Assembly (NCBI RefSeq): GCF_001074825.1
Contig: NZ_JUPG01000062.1
Span: 1-33,485, forward strand
Origin: Streptococcus pseudopneumoniae
GTDB lineage: Bacteria; Bacillota; Bacilli; Lactobacillales; Streptococcaceae
DNA length: 33,485 bases
Reading direction: 5' to 3'
In this document: positions 1-9,160 of the stretch, piece by piece
Layout: every line of letters begins with the position of its first letter
Position numbering within the stretch: the first letter of the stretch is position 1
Notes under the pieces: model-generated
Seen by the model: only the letters and a program-made list of their open reading frames with translations
Told to the model about the DNA's origin: nothing
Databases searched by the model: none
Program-made: the position numbers and the translations under genes

Positions 1-104
1 TCAAAACACTGTTTTGAGGTTGTAGATAAGACTGACGAAGTCAGTCACATATATACGGCAAGGCGAAGCTGACGCGGTTTGAAGAGATTTTCGAAGAGTA
101 TTAG
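1..104 (-). repeat. BOX repeat element (boxA plus boxC-like part), cut by the window edge
   Basis: Read on the minus strand, this begins with the boxA module just after the SPFH gene. Its core (about 55-77 on plus) matches the classical BOX primer core ACGGCAAGGCGAnGCTGACG with one base changed. It continues into a boxC-like part with the short inverted repeat GACTGACGAAGTCAGTC and ends in TCAAAACACTGTTTTGA, a near-palindrome at the window start. BOX elements are multicopy non-coding repeats of S. pneumoniae and close relatives, thought to be mobilised in trans. It lies directly 3' of the SPFH stop codon, so its stem-loops would be in that transcript's 3' end. Extent beyond base 1 is unknown. 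Confidence 0.88.
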
Positions 105-108
105 TCTA

Positions 109-1008
109 TTATTTCTTCTCAGCACGGAGGGCTGACAAGATTTGTGTACGGATATCATCTACACCATTTGGCGTATTTGGTAAAAAGATAGTTTGATTGC
201 CTTTAGAAGCAAAGGTATTCAAGGTATCCAAATACTGGTTGGTCAAGAGGATAGACATGATTTGTTCTTCTGTCATGCCAACATTAGCTTCCTTGAGTTC
301 GGTGATAGACTCTGCCAATCCATCCACAATCGCCTTACGTTGTTGGGCAATCCCCACACCATGGAGACGATCTTTTTCTGCTTCGGCTTCAGCTGCAGTG
401 ACAATTTTAATCTTGTCAGCTTCTGCCAATTCTTGCGCTGCGACCCGCTTACGTTGCGCCGCATTGATTTCATTCATGGATTGCTTAACTTCTGCATCTG
501 GTTCGACCTTGGTAATCAAGGTTTTCACAATAATGTAGCCGTAAGTTGTCATTTCTTCCGCCACTTGGTGCTGGACTTCAAGGGCAATCTCGTCTTTTTT
601 CTCAAACAATTCATCCAAAGTTAATTTTGGAACAGAAGAGCGAAGGGCGTCTTCTATATAAGATTTAATCTGAGATTCTGGACGCATGAGTTTATAGTAA
701 GCATCTGTCACGCTCTGCTCATTGACACGGTACTGAGTCGCCACATTCATCATAACGAACACATTGTCCTTGGTCTTAGTCTCAACCACAATATCACTTT
801 GCAACAAGCGCAACTGAATCCGCGCTGCAATCGAGTCAATCCCAAAAGGCAAGCGAATATGAATACCGCTATTGGCAACCTTTTGGTATTTCCCAAAGCG
901 TTCAATAATCGCCACCGACTGCTGACGAACCACATAAACTGTACTCAGTGTGACTATCACCAATAGGAGCACACAAACCACCACAAAAATCATCAAAAAT
1001 GTTGCCAT
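109..1008 (-). CDS. SPFH/band-7 (stomatin-like) membrane protein
   Basis: A 299-residue stomatin/prohibitin-type protein. One N-terminal membrane segment (about residues 5-25) is followed by the band-7 domain (about 25-190, with the typical VxPGxxxR-like stretch read here as IRLPFGIDSIAARIQ). Next comes an Ala/Glu/Lys-rich helix with coiled-coil character (about 185-230, AEADKIKIVTAAEAEAEKDR) and a soluble C-terminus. Such proteins oligomerise at the membrane and organise membrane microdomains or scaffold membrane proteases; the exact role in streptococci is not shown by sequence. I chose the second Met (1008): the first ATG at 1023 lies on top of the Shine-Dalgarno GGAGGT, which sits 7 nt before the 1008 ATG. 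Single-gene transcription unit; a BOX repeat follows it. Confidence 0.9.
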   Translation of the reverse strand: MATFLMIFVVVCVLLLVIVTLSTVYVVRQQSVAIIERFGKYQKVANSGIHIRLPFGIDSIAARIQLRLLQSDIVVETKTKDNVFVMMNVATQYRVNEQSVTDAYYKLMRPESQIKSYIEDALRSSVPKLTLDELFEKKDEIALEVQHQVAEEMTTYGYIIVKTLITKVEPDAEVKQSMNEINAAQRKRVAAQELAEADKIKIVTAAEAEAEKDRLHGVGIAQQRKAIVDGLAESITELKEANVGMTEEQIMSILLTNQYLDTLNTFASKGNQTIFLPNTPNGVDDIRTQILSALRAEKK

Positions 1009-1039
1009 TATCGTGACCTCCATTATTATTTTTTCCTGT

Positions 1040-1068
1040 ATTATAGCACATTTAAAGAAGGCTGTGCA
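1040..1068 (-). promoter_or_regulatory. Extended -10 promoter of the SPFH gene
   Basis: On the minus strand TGC-TATAAT (TATAAT at 1045-1040) is an extended -10 box. The -35 position 17 nt upstream reads TGCACA, a weak match. The leader to the 1008 start codon is about 25 nt. Confidence 0.5.
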
Positions 1069-1224
1069 GTTTTTACTGCGATTTTTCCTGAAATGTCAAT
1101 AATTAGAGGTGAATTGTCACATTGTCGTCTAATACCTAACTAAAACAACTCTTTATAAAATGCAATCGTTTCTTTTTCATTACATTAACTTCTGTAGAAT
1201 CTACCTCCATAGTCAGAGAATAAC

Positions 1225-1253
1225 TTGCCTTAACTTTTCCCTCGTGCTATACT
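1225..1253 (+). promoter_or_regulatory. Sigma-A promoter of the acid phosphatase gene
   Basis: TTGCCT (1225-1230), 17-nt spacer, TATACT (1248-1253) with a TGC extended -10. The start codon follows about 33 nt after the -10. Confidence 0.65.
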
Positions 1254-1285
1254 AGTGATTGAAATTAATGAATAGGAGATATTTC

Positions 1286-2143
1286 ATGAAAACAGCAAAA
1301 ACTACTGTTACAATCCTTTCTGCACTTGCTTCTGTCGTCTTATTGGCTAGTTGTGCAACAAAGTCTACAGAAACACAGACAAGCAATAACAGCTCATCTG
1401 ATAATCAGATTACATTGACATATGACCAACTACGGTCAAGAGAAAACACTATGTCAACCCTTTGGTATCAAAAATCAGCTGAAACTAAAGCTTTATACAT
1501 ACAGGGTTATAACGTTGCAACAAATCACCTAAAGGAATTGCTCAAAACAGAATCAGACAAACCTTACTCTATCGTTTTAGACTTGGATGAAACTGTCCTA
1601 GATAATAGCCCTTATCAAGTACAAAATGTCAAAGATGGTACAGCATTCACACCCGAAAATTGGGATGTTTGGGTTCAAAAAGCTTCAGCAAAAGCTGTCC
1701 CAGGTGCCAAGGATTTTCTTCAGTTTGCTGATCAAAACGGTGTCCAAATCTACTATATTTCTGACCGCTCAGCTAATCAAGTAGATGCTACCATTAAAAA
1801 TCTTGAAAGTGAAGGAATTCCTGTTCAAGGACGTGATCATCTCATGTTCTTAGAAAATGGTGTAAAATCCAAAGAGGGTCGTCGCCAAAAAGTTCAAGAA
1901 AACACAAATCTTATCTTATTGTTTGGTGATAACCTCGTAGACTTTGCAGATTTTTCTAAGACTTCTGAATCTGACCGTGATAAACAACTTGAAGAATTGC
2001 AAAAAGAATTCGGTGAAAAATTCATCATCTTCCCAAATCCAATGTATGGATCATGGGAATCAGCTGTATACGCTGGTAATAAACTAGATGCTAAAGGTCA
2101 AGTAGAAGAACGCCAAAAAGCCTTGCAAGGTTTTGATAAATAA
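1286..2143 (+). CDS. HAD-superfamily acid phosphatase lipoprotein, e(P4)/class-B type
   Basis: A 285-residue secreted phosphatase. A type II signal peptide with a lipobox ending L-A-S-C (Cys23) anchors it to the outer face of the membrane. A Ser/Asn/Gln-rich spacer follows, then the HAD fold. Motif I is DLDET at D99/D101 in VLDLDETVLDN, motif II IYYISDR (S159), lysines at 194/196, and motif IV FGDNLVDF (D215, D219). Proteins of this family remove phosphate from nucleoside monophosphates or similar monoesters outside the cell, so a role in nucleotide, phosphate or NAD-precursor scavenging is likely. Substrate cannot be read from sequence. The start at 1286 was chosen over 1259 because TAGGAGA ends 5 nt before it. 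Monocistronic, with its own promoter and a long terminator. Confidence 0.88.
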   Translation: MKTAKTTVTILSALASVVLLASCATKSTETQTSNNSSSDNQITLTYDQLRSRENTMSTLWYQKSAETKALYIQGYNVATNHLKELLKTESDKPYSIVLDLDETVLDNSPYQVQNVKDGTAFTPENWDVWVQKASAKAVPGAKDFLQFADQNGVQIYYISDRSANQVDATIKNLESEGIPVQGRDHLMFLENGVKSKEGRRQKVQENTNLILLFGDNLVDFADFSKTSESDRDKQLEELQKEFGEKFIIFPNPMYGSWESAVYAGNKLDAKGQVEERQKALQGFDK

Positions 2144-2191
2144 AACAAATAAGCTAATTCTACATAAAATTAAGCTAACTTACAATCTTCA

Positions 2192-2244
2192 AAAAGTGGA
2201 TAGGAAGGAATTCTGATAATCAGAAAACTTTCCTATCCACTTTT
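2192..2244 (+). terminator. Long intrinsic terminator after the acid phosphatase gene
   Basis: The arms AAAAGTGGATAGGAA and TTCCTATCCACTTTT (15 bp) enclose a second palindrome, TTCTGATAATCAGAA. A-rich and T-rich flanks mean it could act in both directions. The stem is unusually long for a terminator. Confidence 0.8.
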
Positions 2245-2344
2245 ATGATTGATATAACATCAAAATTTTATACATCTGATACTATACGTTTTCTGATTTT
2301 AAAGACTTTTTACCTATCCCCGATATTTCAAGAATTAATCAATG

Positions 2345-2373
2345 TTGATGATCTAAATTTGTTGTAGTATACT
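2345..2373 (+). promoter_or_regulatory. Promoter of the Fst-type toxin mRNA
   Basis: TTGATG (2345-2350), 17-nt spacer, TATACT (2368-2373). Transcription would start near 2380. The leader contains CGGTTACCG and a TTCCTT tract that can pair with the AAAGGAGG ribosome binding site, resembling the 5' stem-loop described for Fst toxin mRNAs. Confidence 0.6.
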
Positions 2374-2431
2374 ATTTTTGTCATCGGTTACCGATTACGT
2401 TCCTTACGGTTCGTGAAAGGAGGTGAAACTA

Positions 2432-2530
2432 ATGAGCCTTATCCCAGAGCTCGCTCTTACTATTATAGCAGACGTCATCGCTTGAATCATCTTGTATTTC
2501 GTTTGCAAATGGCTAGATGGTAAGAAGTAG
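2432..2530 (+). pseudogene. Fst-family type I toxin peptide, interrupted by an in-frame TGA
   Basis: A strong ribosome binding site (AAAGGAGGTGAA) precedes ATG and a 32-codon frame. It reads MSLIPELALTIIADVIA, then a TGA at 2483-2485, then IILYFVCKWLDGKK and TAG. The whole has the Fst toxin plan: short N-terminus, one hydrophobic helix, and a charged tail with the K-W-L-D motif. Fst toxins insert into the cell's own membrane and are silenced by an antisense RNA made convergently; such a gene is present (see 2580-2639). The TGA falls mid-helix, so the toxin is probably dead by point mutation, or the base is a sequencing error. The 17-residue remnant lacks the tail. Too short for ordinary gene callers. 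Confidence 0.75.
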
Positions 2531-2579
2531 ACCGACTGACTGGCCTATCAACACCCGTTAAATCGCTAAGATACGTCAA

Positions 2580-2639
2580 AAAAGCCCTTAACTACTGGCA
2601 TAGTTAAGGGCTTTGGTGTTCTAATGAACCTTATCAACT
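2580..2639 (-). ncRNA. Antitoxin antisense RNA of the Fst-type locus (RNA II-like), about 60 nt
   Basis: On the minus strand TTGAAA (2674-2669), a 17-nt spacer and TAGAAT (2651-2646) form a promoter that would start an RNA near 2639. It would run to the terminator hairpin at 2614-2581, whose minus-strand side is followed by TTTTTT. Its 5' part is complementary to the toxin start region: CTAATGAACCTTATC at 2621-2635 repeats CTAATGAGCCTTATC at 2429-2443 (14 of 15). The RNA can therefore pair with the toxin start codon as well as with the shared terminator loop. This is the arrangement of pAD1 par RNA I/RNA II. Confidence 0.7.
2581..2614. terminator. Shared terminator hairpin of the convergent toxin mRNA and antisense RNA
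   Basis: A perfect 14-bp stem, AAAGCCCTTAACTA / TAGTTAAGGGCTTT, has a 6-nt loop. The minus-strand side is followed by a U-run; the plus side has only CTTTGG. It is therefore a strong terminator for the antisense RNA and a weaker one for the toxin mRNA. Confidence 0.8.
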
Positions 2640-2746
2640 AACTACATTCTAGCATACAAAGCTCGATATTTCAAGAGTTTTATTTATTTTTTTAAGTGCC
2701 TTAGGTATCTTAAAAGTCTATAATGAAGTTAACCATCTAGTACCCA

Positions 2747-2780
2747 AAAACCGACTAGCTCTTATGAACTAGTCGGTTTT
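2747..2780 (-). terminator. Terminator of the adc operon
   Basis: 12-bp perfect stem AAAACCGACTAG / CTAGTCGGTTTT with a 10-nt loop, starting 5 bp past the adcA stop codon, with a T-run on the minus strand. Confidence 0.85.
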
Positions 2781-2784
2781 CTCA

Positions 2785-4290
2785 TCAATGCGCCAACATT
2801 TCTTGGGCGATTTCTTGTCCAGATAGGTTATCTGGGTAGTAGGTTGGCCAGTTATCCATTTCTTCAAAGAGAGCTTCTTGGCTTGTGCCTCCAAAGAAGA
2901 TATGGAAATGTTCTGCCTTAACTGGGGCGATATTGTGGTCACTAAACTGAACATACTTCAACTGTCCAGCGTCCGCATCTGTCGCTTCAAAGAGGAAGCG
3001 CACACCACGATTGCCTTTCTTGTAAGTCAAGATTTTCTTACCGACATACTTGTAAGTGTATTTCTTACTTTGTCCACCTTGAACAAATTCCATAGTGTTA
3101 TCAGTAATGTTGATCTTAGTGACATCTGTCTGATAGCCTTTTGTATAATAAGCCTTGTACTCAGCCTGGGTCATCTTACCAGTCAACTTAGCCTTGTAGT
3201 CAAAGACTTGATCAAACGTGCCATCTTCAAGGAAAGGATAGACTGATTGCCAGTTACCTACATAGTCACTCAAGGTGCGGTCCTTGACATCTGCATCCTC
3301 AAAGTAACCATTTTGAACTGTCTTCGTATCCTCTGCTTTTTCAGGTTCGATAGCTGGACCTTCTTGGTCTGTTGTTTGTTTCAAAGCTTTGAGGTTTTTC
3401 TCCATGATAGAGATATAATTTTCTCCCGCCTTGGTATCTTCTTCTGTCAGACTTTCTAAAGGATTGAGGACATCTGTTTTGACACCTGCCTCTTTTGAAA
3501 GTGTGTTAGCAAGGGCTTGAGAAGCATTTTCTTCAAAGTAGATATAGGCAATTTTATTTTTCTTGACGTACTCTGTCAATTCTGCCAAACGAGCAGCTGA
3601 TGGCTCTGCATCTGGAGAGAGACCTGAGATTGCGACTTGCTTGAGTCCATAGTCCAAAGCAAGGTAGTTAAAGGCTGCGTGCTGAGTCACAAAGCTCTTT
3701 TGTTTAGCTTGAGACAGACCTTCTGCGTAAGCCTTATCCAAGGCTTGCAATTTTTCGATATAGGCTGCTGCGTTCTTTTCAAAGGTCTCTTTTTTATCAG
3801 GATAATCTGCTGACAAGCTATCACGGATGTGCTCTACTAGTTTAATGGCACGAACTGGTGATAACCAAACATGGGGGTCAAACTCATGGTGATGACCTTC
3901 TTCTCCATGGTCATGGTCTCCCTCTTCTTCCTCACCACCTGGCAAGAGTAACATATCTCCAGTAGCTTTGATGGTTTTCACTTTTTTCTTATCCAAATTA
4001 TCTAGCAATTTAGGGACCCATGTTTCCATGTTTTCATTTTCATAAACGAAGGTATCTGCGTCTTGGATTTTGGCAACTGCCTTGGCAGAAGGTTCATATT
4101 CATGGGGTTCTGTACCAGCACCGATGAGGAGTTCTACATTAGCCGTATCTCCTGCGACTTGCTTGGTAAATTCATAGACAGGGTAAAAGGTTGTCACGAT
4201 ATTTAATTTGCCATCTGCCTGCTTTTGATTGGAACAAGCCACTAAAAACAAGGCACATAGACTGGCTAGCAATAAGCTAATTTTTTTCAC
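2785..4290 (-). CDS. adcA: Zinc ABC transporter substrate-binding lipoprotein AdcA (ZnuA + ZinT domains)
   Basis: A 501-residue extracellular zinc-capture protein feeding the AdcB/AdcC importer. It has a signal peptide with lipobox LVAC (Cys19). The cluster A-I (ZnuA-like) domain spans about 28-310, with ligands H63, H140, H204 and E279 visible, and a His/Glu-rich loop (121-137) thought to collect zinc. A ZinT-like domain (about 325-501) carries H452, H461 and H463. These are exactly the ligand positions reported for pneumococcal AdcA. The start is GTG at 4290, preceded by AGGAGA. Last gene of adcRCBA, 9 bp after adcB, followed by a terminator; controlled with the operon by AdcR. Confidence 0.97.
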   Translation of the reverse strand: MKKISLLLASLCALFLVACSNQKQADGKLNIVTTFYPVYEFTKQVAGDTANVELLIGAGTEPHEYEPSAKAVAKIQDADTFVYENENMETWVPKLLDNLDKKKVKTIKATGDMLLLPGGEEEEGDHDHGEEGHHHEFDPHVWLSPVRAIKLVEHIRDSLSADYPDKKETFEKNAAAYIEKLQALDKAYAEGLSQAKQKSFVTQHAAFNYLALDYGLKQVAISGLSPDAEPSAARLAELTEYVKKNKIAYIYFEENASQALANTLSKEAGVKTDVLNPLESLTEEDTKAGENYISIMEKNLKALKQTTDQEGPAIEPEKAEDTKTVQNGYFEDADVKDRTLSDYVGNWQSVYPFLEDGTFDQVFDYKAKLTGKMTQAEYKAYYTKGYQTDVTKINITDNTMEFVQGGQSKKYTYKYVGKKILTYKKGNRGVRFLFEATDADAGQLKYVQFSDHNIAPVKAEHFHIFFGGTSQEALFEEMDNWPTYYPDNLSGQEIAQEMLAH

Positions 4291-4299
4291 GTTCGTCTC

Positions 4300-5106
4300 C
4301 TATTTGATAAAACGTCTTACTAAACTAATTAGTAAAAAGACAGTTACAAAAATAATGGTAATACTTGCGCTTGCAGGTGTTTCTGCATAGTAGGAAATGT
4401 AGAGTCCTGCCACCATTCCCAAAAATCCAATAGCACTGGCTAGCAGCATAACCGATTTAAAGTTTTTCCCCAGACGCAGGGCAATACTAGCTGGCAAGAC
4501 CATAATGGTCGATACCAGAAGAGCTCCTGCTGCAGGAATCATAAGGGCAATAGCCACCCCTGTCACCATGTTAAAAAGAATAGACATGGTACGAACGGGC
4601 AGGCCATCTACAAAGGCCGTATCCTCATCAAAGGTCAGAATATACATAGGACGCAAGAAGAGGAAGGTCAAAATCAAAACAACCGCCGCAATGACAAAGA
4701 GGGAAAGAACCTGCTCTTCGCTGATAGTCACAATCGAACCAAAAAGATACTGATCCAAACTCATAGAACTAGAGCTTTTACCCTTACTCATGACAATCAG
4801 AGAAACAGCCAAACCTGTCGACATGAGGATAGCTGTCCCGATTTCCATAAAGCTCTTGTAAACCGTACGGAGATACTCCAGAAAGACCGCCGCAATCAAG
4901 ACAATGGCAATCGTAGAAATAGTCGGAGAAATCCCTAGTACCAGACCAAAGGCTACACCCGAAAGTGAGACGTGGCTGAGGGTATCACTCATCAAACTCT
5001 GACGGCGCAAGATAAGAAAAGTTCCAAGAACCGGCGAGAAAAGACTCATAGCAATAACCGCCAGAAAGGCACGTTGCATAAAGTCATAAGATAACAAACT
5101 AAGCAT
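4300..5106 (-). CDS. adcB: Zinc ABC transporter membrane permease AdcB
   Basis: A 268-residue hydrophobic protein of the ABC-3 (ZnuB/TroC) permease family. It has about eight membrane segments and the conserved cytoplasmic stretch near [15 protein letters not shown] (seen as [15 protein letters not shown]), which contacts the ATPase. It forms the channel through which AdcA-delivered Zn2+ enters. Start at 5106 is supported by AGGAGGT placed 6 nt upstream; the ATG overlaps the adcC stop by 8 nt (ATGCTTAG), indicating translational coupling. The upstream in-frame Met at 5130 lacks such a site. Confidence 0.95.
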   Translation of the reverse strand: MLSLLSYDFMQRAFLAVIAMSLFSPVLGTFLILRRQSLMSDTLSHVSLSGVAFGLVLGISPTISTIAIVLIAAVFLEYLRTVYKSFMEIGTAILMSTGLAVSLIVMSKGKSSSSMSLDQYLFGSIVTISEEQVLSLFVIAAVVLILTFLFLRPMYILTFDEDTAFVDGLPVRTMSILFNMVTGVAIALMIPAAGALLVSTIMVLPASIALRLGKNFKSVMLLASAIGFLGMVAGLYISYYAETPASASITIIFVTVFLLISLVRRFIK

Positions 5107-5803
5107 GGCCCACCTCCTGATCATTCTCATGAACGTTGAAACAACGCCATGGCGAGTCTTGGTTACGGACTAGATGAATATTGCGATCCGCATAGTCCTT
5201 AACTTCTTCAGGGTCATGGGTAATCATCAAAACAGCCTTGCCATGATGATGGGCGCTGTGGTGCATGAGTTCGTAAAATTCATTTTTACTTCCTGCATCC
5301 ATCCCCGTTGTCGGCTCATCTAGGATAAACACATCTGGATCCGAAGCAAACATGCGCGCAATCACCGCTCGCTGCTTTTGTCCTCCAGAAAGAGAACCCA
5401 AGCGTTTGTCTCTGTGTTCCCACATGCCCACTGAGTCTAGACTGGCCTTGATATGCTCCTCATCATGAGCATTCAAACGACGGAACCAGCCTTTTCGTGG
5501 GTAGCGTCCCGACTTGACAAATTCATAAACCGTACTTGGAAAACCTGCATTAAAACTGGCAATCTGTTGGGGAAGATAGGCTATTCTCAATTTCTTGCCT
5601 TGCGTATTTGTCTTTGAAATGGTCACCTTACCAATGCGTGGTTGGAGGATACCAAGACTGGCCTTTATGAGCGTCGTCTTAGCCGCGCCATTTTCCCCTG
5701 TCAAAGTCACAAATTCCCCACTATCAACACTATAATTGATATGCTCAAGAACAGGCTCCTTATCATAATAGAAGGACAAATCCTCTACCGTAATATATCT
5801 CAT
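5099..5803 (-). CDS. adcC: Zinc ABC transporter ATP-binding protein AdcC
   Basis: A 234-residue ABC ATPase that powers zinc import. The Walker A region is residues 36-43, GENGAAKT: the usual second glycine of GxxGxGK[ST] is alanine (A41), an oddity. The signature LSGGQ is at 138-142 and Walker B VFILDE at 158-163, with a switch His in MITHD. The C-terminus is His/Asp-rich (HVRNQD...[11 protein letters not shown]). The start codon shares a base with the adcR stop (TAATG) and the 3' end overlaps adcB, so adcR, adcC and adcB are tightly coupled. Confidence 0.95.
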   Translation of the reverse strand: MRYITVEDLSFYYDKEPVLEHINYSVDSGEFVTLTGENGAAKTTLIKASLGILQPRIGKVTISKTNTQGKKLRIAYLPQQIASFNAGFPSTVYEFVKSGRYPRKGWFRRLNAHDEEHIKASLDSVGMWEHRDKRLGSLSGGQKQRAVIARMFASDPDVFILDEPTTGMDAGSKNEFYELMHHSAHHHGKAVLMITHDPEEVKDYADRNIHLVRNQDSPWRCFNVHENDQEVGHA

Positions 5804-6243
5804 TATTTGATTTCTCCTACTAAAGCAGTCAAAAACCGCTGAATCACTTTTTGCTCATTTGGAGTAAACTGAGTCGCCACTTGTTCATAGGTTAAAAGTG
5901 TATGCTCATGGTGATAATGATGCTCCTCAGCAATTGGACGAGCCAAATCAGTCAACTGATAAAAAATCACACGCGCATCCTTAGGATCTTTAGATGTTTC
6001 CAACATTCCTTCCTTGACCAAAGACTTAATGGCCTTGGTAACTGCCGCCTGACTGACATTGAGACGACGAGCCAATTCCGAATTTGTTAAAGATTCCTCT
6101 GACAAAAGCATGAGGATATGCTCCTGGGTATTAGTCAGAGCTACCTCGCTAGTACAATGACCTATTAGGATTTCATGCTGATTTTCTGCCTGCAAAATCA
6201 CCTCATTCAAAAAAGCATCGATAGCCTTCGCTAGCTGTCTCAT
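5803..6243 (-). CDS. adcR: Zinc-responsive MarR-family repressor AdcR
   Basis: A 146-residue MarR-type winged-helix dimer that represses zinc uptake when zinc is sufficient. The HTH is about residues 53-75 ([21 protein letters not shown] region) with the wing near 82-95. All zinc ligands known from the pneumococcal structure are in place: E24, H42, H108 and H112 (site 1), and C30, E41 and E107 (site 2). First gene of the adc operon, behind a promoter carrying an AdcR-like box, so it is autoregulated. RBS AAGGAGT lies upstream of the ATG at 6243. Confidence 0.97.
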   Translation of the reverse strand: MRQLAKAIDAFLNEVILQAENQHEILIGHCTSEVALTNTQEHILMLLSEESLTNSELARRLNVSQAAVTKAIKSLVKEGMLETSKDPKDARVIFYQLTDLARPIAEEHHYHHEHTLLTYEQVATQFTPNEQKVIQRFLTALVGEIK

Positions 6244-6308
6244 ATCTGACTCCTTTCCTTCTAGATTTCTCCATTTTTAAGAGAAAAATACTATTCTTTA
6301 GAATTTTA

Positions 6309-6347
6309 TTTACCAGTTAATTATATCACAAGCAAAAAAAGAGTCAA
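6309..6347 (-). promoter_or_regulatory. adc operon promoter with AdcR operator
   Basis: On the minus strand TTGACT (6347-6342), 16-nt spacer, TATAAT (6325-6320). Directly at the 3' edge of the -10 is TTAACTGGTAAA (6320-6309), matching the AdcR consensus TTAACYRGTTAA at 11 of 12 bases. Bound AdcR would cover the -10 and start site, fitting repression. Confidence 0.85.
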
Positions 6348-6384
6348 GAAAAAACGTGAAAACCAGTTTCATTCTTGAACTCTT
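6339..6384 (-). terminator. Terminator of the dlt operon, overlapping the adc promoter
   Basis: Minus-strand arms AAGAGTTCAAGAA (6384-6372) and TTCTTGACTCTT (6350-6339), with one bulged base, enclose a small inner stem (TGAAA/TTTCA) and are followed by TTTTT. It lies 12 bp past the dltD stop. The descending arm contains TTGACT, the -35 of the adc promoter. Confidence 0.75.
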
Positions 6385-6396
6385 CCATACTATTAT

Positions 6397-7906
<1,510 letters not shown>

Positions 7907-7915
7907 TTATTTCCT

Positions 7916-9160
7916 TTATTTTTTAAACCATAAATCATTCAAAAATCCAGAAAAGATTAAGAATGACAGCATGACGACATGGAAGGTCACAACCATGCCA
8001 AGCAACTGAATCCAGCGATTCTCAGGTAGAGCAGCTTTCCCTGCTTTTTTCCGTTCCTTATTGAGCGTTTTTTTCTTGCGAACCCAGGCGTCATTGATGA
8101 CCAAGCCTAGTCCATGAAAGAGTCCATAGGCGATATAGTACCAAGTCACTCCATGCCAAAATCCCATAATCAGCATATTTACAATGTAGGCCACACTTGA
8201 AGTTACATTGCGATTCTTAAAGACCTTCTTTCTGGTCAATACCATCACCATCCGCATAAAGACAAAGTCACGGAACCAGAAAGAGAGACTCATGTGCCAG
8301 CGATTCCAAAACTCCTTCAAATCCCTTGATAAAAAAGGTTTGTTAAAGTTGATAGGGCTACGGATTCCCATCAAATTTGAAATGGCTAAGGCAAACATAG
8401 AGTAACCTGCAAAGTCAAAGAAAAGCTCCAGACCAAAGGTATACATAACCGCTAAAGTATAGAGATTAAAGAAGCCACCTGACTGCAAGGCTAAATTCTT
8501 CAGAGGAGGTAGTAAGGTCTCTCCTAAAACATGAGCTAGGATAAACTTATACAAAAAGCCCCACATAATATAGCGAACAGATTCATCCAGCATATCCATC
8601 AACTCATCCCGCTCAGGAATGGTCTGATAATTTTCATTAAAACGCTTAAAGCGATCAATTGGACCACTCGAGAAAGTCGGCATGAAGAAAAGAAAACGTA
8701 GGAATTCCCAGAGGGTAAAATCCTTAATCACTCCATCTCTCAGCTCGATGATAATCCCAACCGAACGAAAGGTCAGGTAAGAAATTCCCAAGAATCCTAG
8801 CAAAGACTGCGTTCCATTGATAGCTGGTTGCACCTTGACAAAGATAATCGGAAGTAGGGACAGAAAACTAACTAAGTAGAAGACCCACTTGCCATCCTTG
8901 CTTTTTCGATAATGCTTGTAGAAAAGCAGAAGCAATATTTCCCAGCAAAGGTAAATACCCAAGGCAGCCAATTGATTGGTCTTCCCACCTACCAACATGG
9001 TGACGATAAAGAAGAGGCTAACCAGCACTTCATACCAGGCAAAGCGTTTCTTGAAAAAGAGGCCTATAAAGATGGGCAAGGTTGCAACAATCACATAGAC
9101 AAAGTACTGAGGATTGCCGTATGGCTCTAAATGAGGAAGCTGTTGAAAGAACTCCATCAT
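7916..9160 (-). CDS. dltB: D-alanyl transfer MBOAT-family membrane protein DltB
   Basis: A 414-residue multi-spanning membrane O-acyltransferase that moves D-alanine from DltC across the membrane toward teichoic acids. The two histidines important in DltB are present at H289 ([11 protein letters not shown]) and H336 ([11 protein letters not shown]). The start ATG overlaps the dltA stop (ATGA, 9160-9157) and is preceded by GAGGTGAA. A second in-frame ATG follows immediately, so one-residue uncertainty remains. Confidence 0.96.
   Translation of the reverse strand: MMEFFQQLPHLEPYGNPQYFVYVIVATLPIFIGLFFKKRFAWYEVLVSLFFIVTMLVGGKTNQLAALGIYLCWEILLLLFYKHYRKSKDGKWVFYLVSFLSLLPIIFVKVQPAINGTQSLLGFLGISYLTFRSVGIIIELRDGVIKDFTLWEFLRFLFFMPTFSSGPIDRFKRFNENYQTIPERDELMDMLDESVRYIMWGFLYKFILAHVLGETLLPPLKNLALQSGGFFNLYTLAVMYTFGLELFFDFAGYSMFALAISNLMGIRSPINFNKPFLSRDLKEFWNRWHMSLSFWFRDFVFMRMVMVLTRKKVFKNRNVTSSVAYIVNMLIMGFWHGVTWYYIAYGLFHGLGLVINDAWVRKKKTLNKERKKAGKAALPENRWIQLLGMVVTFHVVMLSFLIFSGFLNDLWFKK

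Noticed and set aside
193..624. Plus-strand frames opposite the SPFH gene
   Set aside because: They lie entirely antisense to a well-supported coding region and lack ribosome binding sites.
2483..2485. TGA in the Fst peptide as a selenocysteine or recoded codon
   Set aside because: Streptococci are not known to make selenoproteins, no SECIS-like signal is seen, and a point mutation explains it more simply.
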